Shown here: positions 56,544 to 64,000 of the stretch, piece after piece
How the letters are laid out: every line of letters begins with the position of its first letter
Position numbering within the stretch: position 1 is the first letter of the stretch
DNA from: Neodiprion pinetum
Lineage: Eukaryota > Arthropoda > Insecta > Hymenoptera > Diprionidae
DNA length: 64,000 bases
Reading direction: 5' to 3'
Assembly (NCBI RefSeq): GCF_021155775.2
Contig: NC_060234.1
Span: 17,632,526 to 17,696,525, forward strand
Made by a program: the position numbers and the translations under genes
The notes under the pieces: model-generated
The model's input: only the letters and a program-made list of their open reading frames with translations
Database searches by the model: none
What the model was told of the DNA's origin: nothing

Positions 56544-56572
56544 ACTGTGGATCCTGGACCTGATCATTGTGA

Positions 56573-57168
56573 GTCGAGTTGAGCTACGTTATTGTGCTTC
56601 AATTCTCTTAGAACGTAACCGGTAAGTACTTCAATCCTACTATTGTTACCATCAACATTTCGAAAATCTATTTTTCGTTAGACAGTTACCCAAATCACTG
56701 TAGTAAAAATATTTCCAATTAGTTTTAAAACCCTCGAGTGGGATTTGTTTGCCATATGTATCCAATACGGTATAGCTCCTTCTGATTTTTTTCTTCTAGT
56801 TTTAATGTCACTTATGATTGGGAGTATTCAACTTTCAAATTTCACTAAATGAAATCAAATAACTCCGAATTTCTTTTCAGACCATGGTTCCTGAGATGCG
56901 GCGTGAATATTCTTTACCCACAACCCCGGAACCTCTATTTCTGGATCTGGATTTACCGAACATCCAAATAATTTACATTCACGAAGAAAGACAGACCCGA
57001 CTAAACGATGAGCAAATCGGAAAATCTCCGTCTTTGCTGATTGGTGTTCAGAATAGCACTTTCTTAGATTGTAAAACTCGATTCGAATTACTATTACAAA
57101 AATTTGTTGGGTTACAGGTGGACAGGATGGCTCAGCGCTCAGTGACAAATACATATAATTTTTGATAT
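56573..57168 (+). CDS. Small Polinton B gene with one intron (uncharacterised)
   Basis: A 5' exon (start inferred near 56573) ends at the consensus donor CCG|GTAAGT (56621/56622); the intron ends TTTCTTTTCAG (56880); exon 2 begins ACCATGG, a strong start context, with ATG 56884. The ORF (93 codons, stop near 57163) reads MVPEMRREYSLPTTPEPLFL ... and has a Pro-rich N-terminus and an amphipathic C-terminal half; no known domain, no signal peptide. It is divergent from the polymerase and convergent with LP, with stops nearly touching. Three independent signals (TATA, donor, acceptor-ATG) in the right order support it; no homologue was seen in Polinton A. Confidence 0.55.
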
Positions 57169-57171
57169 TTT

Positions 57172-57897
57172 TTATATAATATCGAATGTCGTACTATTAA
57201 ATGGTAAAAAATATGTGTATGTGATACTTAGATTACACATAACCAAATTCGAATTGATTATATGGCCTACCAGATAGCGTAGACTCGACCAAGTGTCGTT
57301 ACTTGCTATCACCATCTTCTGAAATATATCTTCATCTTCTTGAAGAGCTTTCGTCAATCGATTTGGTAGAAAAATCGTAAACGAGTCCTCCAAATCCAGA
57401 ACGATTTTATCACCAAATTTCGTTTTAACCCGACGAACACCGCTGACTCTGTATTCGAAGTAGGCTTCAAGATCCGAAACTTTTTTCAACGGCAGAAACG
57501 TCTCCAGCCGCGCGATTTCGTTCAGTTTTGAGAAGTCCACGATCGTCACTGTTAATTCGTGGTTGCTCAAAATCTTTGTGAGTTGATTTAGTTGAGTTCT
57601 AATTTGCAGTAGGTGTTGAGCTTCTTCAATGTTCTTGATTTCACGTTGTTGTTGTAGAGTACTTTTCATTTGCAGGAAGAACAGCTTCAGACTGACGTTG
57701 AAGTTTTCACTTTTGACTTTTATAACGTTCTCCCACCACATAAATTTGAAATTTGGTGGGGAAAAAAATATCACGTGATTGATATCAAACCGGCATCCGG
57801 GTAAGTGGATTAATTTTGAAATGTCACGTGGTTGATATCGTGAAAAAGATTGTGGGGTGGTTGATATCAACCCGGCATCCGGGTTAGTGAGAAACAA
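57172..57897 (-). CDS. Polinton B 'LP' protein (uncharacterised)
   Basis: Open frame of 241 codons. The first 50 codons come from terminal repeat sequence, so the true start is more likely Met at 57741 or 57669 (before KSTLQQQREIKNI). Conserved blocks: a helical region EEAQHLLQIRTQLNQL, LNEIARLETFLPLKKVSDLEAYFEY, GVRRVKTKFGDKIVLDL and IFLPNRLTKALQEDEDIF, matching 17996-18310 of Polinton A. No known domain. The C-terminal 35 residues after TWSSLRYLVGHI differ from Polinton A. It is the outermost gene at the polymerase end in both elements, which argues for a replication or terminal role, but this is inference. Confidence 0.6.
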   Translation of the reverse strand: MFLTNPDAGLISTTPQSFSRYQPRDISKLIHLPGCRFDINHVIFFSPPNFKFMWWENVIKVKSENFNVSLKLFFLQMKSTLQQQREIKNIEEAQHLLQIRTQLNQLTKILSNHELTVTIVDFSKLNEIARLETFLPLKKVSDLEAYFEYRVSGVRRVKTKFGDKIVLDLEDSFTIFLPNRLTKALQEDEDIFQKMVIASNDTWSSLRYLVGHIINSNLVMCNLSITYTYFLPFNSTTFDII

Positions 57898-58109
57898 TTC
57901 TCAAAACCATTAATTTTGGAATGTCGCGTGGTTAGTAACGTGGGAAAAGAATATGAGATGGTTGATGTTACACATCAGCAGTCCTATCATGGGAAAAGAA
58001 TTTTCAACGAAAGAATGTCACGTCGATGAGAACGTATCGATATCCGAGTGGGTAAAAAACAATTCTCAGAACCATTAATTTTGGAATGTCGCATAGTTGG
58101 TAACGTGGG
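57780..58109. repeat. Subterminal repeats of Polinton B
   Basis: ATTAATTTTGGAATGTCGCG-type units recur at about 57809, 57908 and 58075; TTGATATCAACCCGGCATCC-type units recur at about 57780 and 57860. They probably mark the Polinton TIR, but no inverse copy was seen near 39430. Confidence 0.55.
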
Positions 58110-58804
58110 TGTGACGGGTTTTGAGTCCGCACGAATAATATGGGTGGGGAAGACAATTAGAGACGGGGCGGATATGATCGGTAAAACTTAGTGTGTGTAT
58201 TTTTTTTCTTTTGCACCAGGGCTCGACTTAAATTAAGATTTACAAAAGGGTTGTAGACGTAAGCGGTGGCTGATCACGCCTCAGCCCTTAGCGTTGCTTA
58301 ATACTAACTTACAGATACGCGCGCAGGGGGGGGGGGAGAAGGAGAGTGGGAGGTGACGGGGAATGTGGGGTCGGAAGGGTTGATATGGCGAGGGGAGGGT
58401 GGTGTAGAGTGACGGGGAGTGTGTGGTAGACAGGGTTGGTATTGCGAGGGGAGGAGCAGATCGGCGATAGAAGGCAGGCTAACCTGGTTACGTCGACGTG
58501 TGTGTGTGGAGGTCTTGAGGTGCGGTGGAGGGTAGCTGGGTGGTCGGTGTGTGTGTGTGTGTGTGTCGGTGACTCTCTCTCTTTCTTTCTCTCTCTCTCT
58601 CTCGCTTTCGCTCTTGGGTTTCGTCTACGCCGGTGTGGCTGCTGCTACGGCCGTGCTCGTACTGAATCTCGCGCTCGGCTCTGCCGAGCGTCGGGGGGCT
58701 TCGATGATGTTCGGGTCTTTTCCGACGGGACAGGGCTCACCCGTTCGGCTCTTCCCCGCGGGTTTGGGGTTTGTTGTGACTTGCACTCTAGGTGCAACGT
58801 CACA
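58110..58804 (-). repeat. Gypsy-2 3' LTR
   Basis: Bounded by TGTGACG (58110) and CGTCACA (58804), a 7-bp inverted terminus with TG...CA. The adjoining polypurine tract reads GGGGAGGGGGGAGT on the element strand (58805-58818). Contains (GT)n at about 58544-58564 and (CT)n at about 58573-58605. The 5' LTR is outside, so the TSD (next to GTGGG at 58105) cannot be checked. Confidence 0.75.
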
Positions 58805-58818
58805 ACTCCCCCCTCCCC

Positions 58819-59356
58819 ACGCGGGGCGAGGCCTATAGGGTGAGCCGGTTTCGGTGACGGATTTTGTGGTCCTTTCGTCTGTGTATTCTCTTTTTGTTAT
58901 TTTTGTTGTTTCTGTGTTGTCTGCTCCGATCTGTCGGGGTTAAGGGATGGAGGTTGGGTTGTATTTGCGGGGTGTGTGTTTGGTGTGGGTTGTGGGTCGT
59001 CTTATATCTACTTATTCTACTTAGTCTCGTGTGTCTTAATCAAAATCATGTTATATTATTTTGTACTTGAATTTTTGGTTTTGGTACGGTGGCTCTCGTC
59101 GGTGTGGGTCTTGGTGAGTTTTTGCGTTGTTCTTTGTACCTCGTGGCTCGTGGTTTCTTCTCCCTTCTCTTCACTCTTTTTGGGTTGTGTTCTGTTTCTT
59201 TGGCCTCCGTCTGTCGTTGTTCGTCCGTCGGTTTGGTGTTGTTAGTGTATTTGGTGTTTTCTGTTTTGTCCCTTTTTTTTTTTTTTTTGTATCGTATTGC
59301 GTCCCGTGTTGTGTGTGCGTCGTTGTTCGTCCGTCCGTTTGGTGTTGTTAGTTTGT
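58819..59356 (-). other. Gypsy-2 3' untranslated region
   Basis: A/C-rich on the element strand, with no conserved ORF; plus-strand ORFs here are compositional. Confidence 0.5.
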
Positions 59357-60526
59357 CTAGTGTTTCCTGTTTTGTTCTTTTTTCTGTTTCCGTATTGATT
59401 TTCGTTTTTTGTATCGTTTTGAGTCTCGTGTGGTGTGTGTGGCTGGTTGGGGTGTTGGTGTATGTTCGACTGTGTCCGTGAGTGAGGTGGTGTCGGTGTT
59501 ACTGTCTGTGTCGTTGTCCGTCGTTTGTGTTTGTAGCGTGTCTGTGTGTGTGGTTTCGATGTGTATCACTGTCTCTGCGGTGGAGGTGGTGGAATCTGTG
59601 TCGCTGTCGGTGTCTGGTGTGTTGGGGGGTTGTGTTTTGTGTGGTGCTGTTTGATGTGTGGTGTGTGGTTGGTGTGTTGAGGTGCTGGCTTCTGTTTCGT
59701 CAGTGTCTGTGCGTTCGTGTGCCCGTCTGGTCATGTATCTTTCTTTTTGTGCTCGTAATTCGTCGTGTAGGGTGCTTGCTGGTTCTAAACTTGCGATTAT
59801 GGCTATTATCTCGGGGTGTGGTCCTGTGTATTGTTTGCATGTTTGTTTTGTCTGTGTCGATTCTGTGTGTCTGTCCATGTTAGCGAATGTCTGTAAAATC
59901 CTGTCCTCTGTCGTCTGTGGTGGTCTCGCGAATCTGGTGCGTGTCCATTGGGGGGTTGGTGTGGGGGGTGGTGTGTACCGTGGTGTTGGTGTGGGTGTGG
60001 GGCGTGTGGTTGTATGGGGTGTTTGTTTCTTGGTGGGTGGGTGTGTAGTCGTGTGTGTGGCCGTGGTTCGTGTGGTGTGGAGAACTGTTGGTGGGTGTGT
60101 GATAATTTGTGGTGGGTGTGGTGTGTCTGTGTTAGTTTGTGTGCATGTTTGTATGTGTTCTGTGTATTTGGTGCCCCGGACCAGCCCGTTGCATTTCGGG
60201 CATTGCCTTGGTCCGGAGGGTGTAATTGTGTGTGTGGTCATCGTTGTGTGTGTTTGTGAGTGTCTCTGTGTGGCTGTGGGTGCAGTGGTTGTTAAGTGTG
60301 TTGTCGTCGTGGTGGTCAGTATTACCTTTCTGTATGTGGGGGGTGTCGGTAGTAGGGTTTGTCGGGTCTCCGTCAGGTGTGTGCCGTCGCGTCCGTATTT
60401 GTGTGGGTGTGGGGCCTGTCCTGGTGTTTGTAATAGTGGTGTTTTTTCTGTTGGTGTCGTCGTTGTCGTCGGTCTCGTCAGTCGCAGCGTCATCAGGGCC
60501 GGTATTTTTGTTTGTTGGTTTTCCAT
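59357..60526 (-). CDS. Gypsy-2 third ORF: Thr/Pro-rich protein with a C2HC finger
   Basis: An open frame of 389 codons lies between integrase and 3' LTR, the place of env in errantiviruses. It has no signal peptide, furin site or membrane segment. Thr, Pro and His dominate. Residues about 109-128 contain CPKCNGLVRGTKYTEHIQTC (C-x2-C-x11-H-x3-C), a possible zinc finger; a more ordinary stretch follows at about 205-275 (RILQTFANMDRH, EIIAIIASLEPASTLHDEL); the end is strongly basic (RYKKRKSIRKQKK). A good splice acceptor, TTCACTCCACAG, sits 9 bases before the ATG (about 60536), so expression from a spliced mRNA is plausible. The composition means the open frame could be partly fortuitous, but the ordered central block and finger argue otherwise. 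Confidence 0.55.
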   Translation of the reverse strand: MENQQTKIPALMTLRLTRPTTTTTPTEKTPLLQTPGQAPHPHKYGRDGTHLTETRQTLLPTPPTYRKVILTTTTTTHLTTTAPTATQRHSQTHTTMTTHTITPSGPRQCPKCNGLVRGTKYTEHIQTCTQTNTDTPHPPQIITHPPTVLHTTRTTATHTTTHPPTKKQTPHTTTRPTPTPTPRYTPPPTPTPQWTRTRFARPPQTTEDRILQTFANMDRHTESTQTKQTCKQYTGPHPEIIAIIASLEPASTLHDELRAQKERYMTRRAHERTDTDETEASTSTHQPHTTHQTAPHKTQPPNTPDTDSDTDSTTSTAETVIHIETTHTDTLQTQTTDNDTDSNTDTTSLTDTVEHTPTPQPATHTTRDSKRYKKRKSIRKQKKEQNRKH

Positions 60527-60609
60527 GTTGTGTTTCTGTGGAGTGAATACACATGTTAGTTTATTTTCGGGGCGTGTTATTGGGCGTGGTTGTTTTGTTG
60601 CTTATTTGA

Positions 60610-61812
60610 TTATGTATATAATTTTAGGTCTTCTATGTGACATTTTCCTATATTTTTACCGCTCTCAGTTGTTAATTCGTATATTGTGGGTGAGACTTTT
60701 CTAGTGATTATGTATGGGCCTATGAATTTTTTATTTAACTTAGCTGTCGTTCGTTCTGGTCCGGATGAGAGTGTGTGGTTCTTTTTTAGTACTCGGTCTC
60801 CCTCCTTGAATTGAATGTCTCGTCTTCGTAGGTTGTAGTAGTGTGCTTGTTTTTCGTTTGCTTCTATCAAGTGCCTCTGTACTTCGTCTCTAAGTATTTG
60901 TAGTCGTCTCAAGTGGTCTGTCCATCTGTCTGTGTCTTGTAATTCTACTTCGTCGTGGTTCTCTAACTGATTTCTTAGACATTGTGTGGGATTTAATTCC
61001 CTTCCTAGGTTTAAAAAGGCTGGTGTGTGTTTAGTTGATGTGTGTGTACATGTATTGATTGCAAATTGTAAGTCTTGTAAGTGTATGTCCCATTCTGTGT
61101 GGTCGTTGTTTACGTAGGCTTGGATCATTGTTTTAGCGGTTCTGTTGACTCGCTCTACGGGGTTGGCTTGTGCGTGGTATGGGGGGATTGTTGCGTGTCT
61201 TATGTTGAATTTTTGTGTCAGTTCGCGTATGAGTTTGTTTATGTATGGTGTGCCGTTGTCTGTCAGTAGTATGCGTGGTGTACCCCATCGTGATATTACG
61301 TGTGAGTGGAATGTCTGTTCTACTGTTTTGGCGTTTGCTTTGCGTGTCGGTATGATTTCCACCCATTTAGTGTATAGGTCTTCGAACACTATGATGTATT
61401 GGTTTCCTTTTTTTGATCGTGGGAGTGGGCCCATGATGTCGGAGGCTACTACTGTCCATGGTTCTTCGATAATTCTCATGCCCATTAGTCCTGCCGGTCG
61501 CGCTTGTATTGTTTTTGTTCTTTGGCATGTGTCACATTTTTTTATGTAGTTTACTGTGTCTCTGTACATCCCTGGCCAATAATATGTTTTTGCTACTCGT
61601 TGGTATGTTTTTTCGATCCCTAAGTGTCCTGCTTGTGTTACGTCGTGGTTTTCGTGTAGTATGTGTGTTATTTTGTCTTTGGGTATGACTAGTTTCCATG
61701 GGTTTGTGTCTGGTAGGAGGTTTGAGTGTAGGGGGTTAGGGCGGTGGAAGTATAGTTGGTTGTTTCTGATTCGCCACGACTCGTTTTTCTCTGGGCGTGT
61801 TTGTACTTGTGT
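60610..61812 (-). pseudogene. Gypsy-2 pol: RNase H-integrase linker and integrase
   Basis: Reads ESWRIRNNQLYFHRP, then zinc-binding HENHDVTQAGHLG and CDTCQR, catalytic core with first Asp VVASDIMGPLP, second LLTDNGTPY, Glu NPVERVNRTAK, and the C-terminal FKEGDRVLKK and KKFIGPYIITRKV modules, ending at TAG near 60610. One-base shift in a T8 run (61812-61819) separates it from RT/RNase H. Otherwise intact. Confidence 0.85.
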
Positions 61813-63450
61813 TTTTTTTGTATGTGTACCACTTGTCTGTCGTGTCTTCTATTGTGTCTATGTGTTCTTCGTCTTCGTGTCGTCTTGAAAGTGCGTCTGG
61901 CACGTCGTGCATTGTACCTTTTCTGTGTGTAATGTCAAAGTCGTATTCTAATAGTTCTAGTGCCCATCGTGCAAGTCGGCCTGTGGGGTTTTTTAATTGT
62001 CTAAGCCACTTCAGTGCGTGGTGATCTGTAATGACTTTGAAGTGGTAACCTTCCACGTAGGGTCTGAATTTTTTGATGGACCAGAGTACCGCCAAACACT
62101 CTCTCTCAGTTGTTGAGTATTTACGTTCTGCCTCGCTTAGCGCACGGCTAGCGTAGGCTATGACATGCTCTTCGTCATCGAGAGATTGTGTTAGTACGGC
62201 ACCTATCCCTGTTCCGCTAGCGTCTGTTTGTAGTGTGAATGTTTGTGTGTAGTCTGGGCATGCGAGTGTGGGTGGTGATGTGAGTGCGTGTTTGATTGTG
62301 TTCATTGCGTTTTCTTGTTCTTCCCCCCAGTGCCATTTCTGGTCTTTTTTCAGTAGTCGTGTTAGTGGTTCTGTAATGTGTGCGAAGTTAGGTATGAAGC
62401 GTCTGTACCATGATGCCATCCCAATTAGTCTCCGTAATTGTTTTATTGTTTTTGGGCTTGGGTAGTTTTCTATGGGTTGTGTTTTGTCGGGGTCTACGTG
62501 TAGTCCGTGTCTGTCTACTATGTATCCGAGATATTTTACTTGTGCGCATCCGAACTCGCACTTCTCTGGGTTTATTGTCAGTCCTGCGTCTGTAATTTTT
62601 TTTAGTATTTGCTCTAGTCTTTGTAAGTGTTCGTCGAATGTTTGTGTTACTATTATTATGTCGTCTAGGTATGCGAATGCATATGGTTCGCATTCTGGGC
62701 CTATGAGTCTGTCTAGTAGTCTTTGGAATGTCGCTGGTGCGCCTGTCAGTCCGTATGGCATTCTTTTAAATTGAAATAAGCCCATTCCCGGGACTGTAAA
62801 GGCTGTTATGTGTTTGCTGTCTTTGTCGAGTGGTATTTGGAAGTATGCTTGGCTTAAGTCGATTTTTGATATGTACTGTGCTGTCCGTAGTTTGTCTAAT
62901 ATTGCTGTCATGTATGGTAGTGGGTATGCGTCTTTTTTTAATACTGAGTTAACCTTCCTAAAGTCTAGGCAGAAGCGATATGTGTTATTTGGTTTTCTTA
63001 TCATGACAATTGGGCTCGACCATTCGCTTTCTGATGGTTCTATCACGTCTTCTCTCAGCATTTTGTGTATTTCTGTGTGGATGGCTTCTCTAATTTTTGG
63101 TGATACCATATAGTATCTTTGTTTTATGGGTGCGTGTCCTTGTGTGTCTATTTTGTGTTTAATTAGGTGTGTTAGCCCGAGTTGGCCTGGTAGTGTTGAG
63201 GTTTTCTGCTGTATTATCGTCTGTAGTTGTGTGTGTTGTGATTGTGTGAGTTCTTGTATTCCTGCGCATATCTGTGGTTCGGTTTCTTTGTCGGTTTGTG
63301 TGTCGTCTGTTGTTTGTGTGTTTGTGGGTATGATTTTTTGATTTGTGATTTGTGTGTTCTGTGGGTTGTCTTTTTGGGGGGTGTTTTCCGGTGGTGTCTT
63401 TGTGTTGGGTAGTGTTGGTGTTAGTGGTTTTTGTTTTATGGTTGTTTTTT
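61736..63450 (-). pseudogene. Gypsy-2 pol: reverse transcriptase and RNase H
   Basis: RT blocks ESEWSSPIVMIRKP, RFCLDFRKVN, SKIDLSQAYFQIPL, YGLTGAPATFQ and the catalytic FAYLDDIIIV; RNase H TLQTDASGTGIGAVL, TERECLAVLW, TDHHALKWL and DALSRR. The frame is open from the homopolymer at 63445-63454 down to 61736, where the T8 shift ends it early. Complete RT and RNase H. Confidence 0.85.
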
Positions 63451-63999
63451 TTTTGTGTTTTCCTGTCTTTCTGTTGTTTTCGGGTTTGTTTGTTGTTTCG
63501 TTGCTTCTAATTTTTCTGCTGCTTTTGCTTGTTTTGTGTGTGTTTGTGTTGATTGGTGTCGTGATTCTCGTGTTTGATGTATTTGTGTGTATTCTTTGAG
63601 TGGTGTTGGTAGTTCTTGTGGTCTAGTTTGCATGTGGTAGTGTGTCTGTGGGTCGTCTATCAGTGACCATGTGTTTTTTCCATAATTTATTAATATTCCA
63701 AATCTTATTAAGTCGCTGTTACCAATGATACATTGCGAGCCTAAGTTTGATATTAATCCGAACTTAATTTCTTTTGTTATGTTGCCGAGGCGTATTGGGA
63801 GTGTTACTGCTCCTTCTATCGTCACCTGTGTTCCGTTTCCCATTGTAGCTGTTCTGTCGGGTGTGTTGTTTATTTGTGTGTCTGTGTTGTGTAGTATTTG
63901 TATTACTTCTGCGCCTAGGTATGAGTGTGTTGCGCCTGTGTCTATTAGTGCGTTAAATTCGTGACCGTGTATTTCGATTCTGATGTGGAATCTACTTTC
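63436..63999 (-). CDS. Gypsy-2 retropepsin, 5'-partial
   Basis: The frame is open to the window edge. FNALIDTGATHSYLG (about 63950-63905) is the DTG active site of the dimeric aspartic protease that processes Gag-Pol. VTLPIRLGNITKEIKFGLI and CIIGNSDLIRFG (the 'ILG.D.L' flap-end block) follow, then a polar Gln/Thr-rich linker to TAA at 63436. The stop results from a ten-base homopolymer (63445-63454) that shifts the frame away from RT. Confidence 0.75.
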   Translation of the reverse strand, partial: ESRFHIRIEIHGHEFNALIDTGATHSYLGAEVIQILHNTDTQINNTPDRTATMGNGTQVTIEGAVTLPIRLGNITKEIKFGLISNLGSQCIIGNSDLIRFGILINYGKNTWSLIDDPQTHYHMQTRPQELPTPLKEYTQIHQTRESRHQSTQTHTKQAKAAEKLEATKQQTNPKTTERQENTKKKQP

Positions 64000-64000
64000 C

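Larger units (their letters stand above)
39430..58109 (-). mobile_element. Polinton/Maverick B, larger and better preserved
   Basis: Gene order is Polinton-like, in opposite orientation to Polinton A: DVQCF, major capsid, minor capsid, protease, PLA2/pX (minus); ATPase, accessory proteins, integrase (plus); polymerase (minus); a small spliced gene (plus); LP (minus). Net of Gypsy-1 and the nested MITEs it is about 12.5 kb. Shared proteins differ clearly in sequence from Polinton A, so it belongs to another subfamily. TIRs and TSDs were not found: the left edge abuts PLE sequence and the right edge abuts the Gypsy-2 LTR, so the borders given are approximate. Confidence 0.75.
58110..64000 (-). 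mobile_element. Gypsy-2: Ty3/Gypsy element, 3' part
   Basis: Minus strand; runs off the right edge. Within the window: 3' LTR, 3' UTR, ORF3, integrase, RT/RNase H and protease. The coding strand is strikingly rich in A and C. Confidence 0.85.

Noticed and set aside
56855..57154. Minus-strand ORF of 99 codons opposite the spliced mini-gene
   Set aside because: No start context or conservation; the plus strand has TATA and splice signals.
58436..59481. Several plus-strand ORFs of 60-135 codons
   Set aside because: They lie in the Gypsy-2 LTR and 3' UTR and owe their length to biased composition and GT/CT repeats.
59658..60704. Plus-strand ORF of 348 codons, Val/Cys/Gly-rich
   Set aside because: It is the antisense of Gypsy-2 ORF3 and the integrase end; G/T-rich composition removes stops. 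No domain.

Overview
The window looks like nuclear DNA of an insect, possibly a hymenopteran. It is AT-rich and intron-bearing, and it holds one recognisable host exon: the last coding exon of a DPH7-like WD40 protein at 9273-9642 (minus). Polintons with a retroviral-type integrase, Penelope-like elements (PLEs), a DD82E 'Sailor' transposase, two Ty3/Gypsy elements and a tRNA-derived SINE fit that assignment, but the species cannot be fixed from the sequence. Nearly everything else is transposable elements, many nested, with several boundaries proven by target-site duplications (TSDs).

Layout. 1-15 kb: a small PHD-finger ORF, a decayed PLE reverse transcriptase, foldback/MITE elements (2082-2926, 7300-7452, 14269-14786), PLE termini with hammerhead-ribozyme-like cores, a tRNA-like SINE and the DPH7 exon. 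15129-28328: Polinton A, bounded by 6-bp TSDs, carrying decayed genes for a small 'LP' protein, an uncharacterised 'DVQCF' protein, protein-primed type DNA polymerase B, integrase tail, packaging ATPase, PLA2/pX-like virion protein, adenain-like protease, and minor and major capsid proteins. Its left TIR holds a 2-kb foldback element with 9-bp TSDs; its polymerase gene is cut by a 5'-truncated non-LTR retrotransposon. 28-39 kb: MITEs, then an unidentified long-TIR element (about 30.56-37.47 kb) whose left arm carries a nearly intact Sailor transposon, then two head-on PLE fragments, one cut by a SINE with a perfect 14-bp TSD.

39.4-58.1 kb: Polinton B, of a different lineage and in opposite orientation, better preserved (intact ATPase ORF, almost intact PLA2/pX, integrase with its D-D-E residues). 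Between its integrase and polymerase sits a young Gypsy element (LTRs differ at 2 of 388 positions), and its polymerase gene is cut by a piggyBac-like MITE that itself holds a second MITE. A small gene with TATA box, donor and acceptor sites lies next to the polymerase start. 58.1-64 kb: 3' LTR, 3' UTR, a Thr/Pro-rich third ORF with a zinc-finger motif, and pol of a second Gypsy element that runs off the window.

How it works together: the Polinton genes form a replication set (polymerase, integrase) and a virion set (double- and single-jelly-roll capsid proteins, ATPase, protease, PLA2/pX). All Polinton genes here except a few short ones carry stops, frameshifts or deletions, so this is a graveyard with a few recent arrivals (Gypsy-1, Gypsy-2, Sailor). 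No CRISPR, rRNA or functional tRNA gene was seen.
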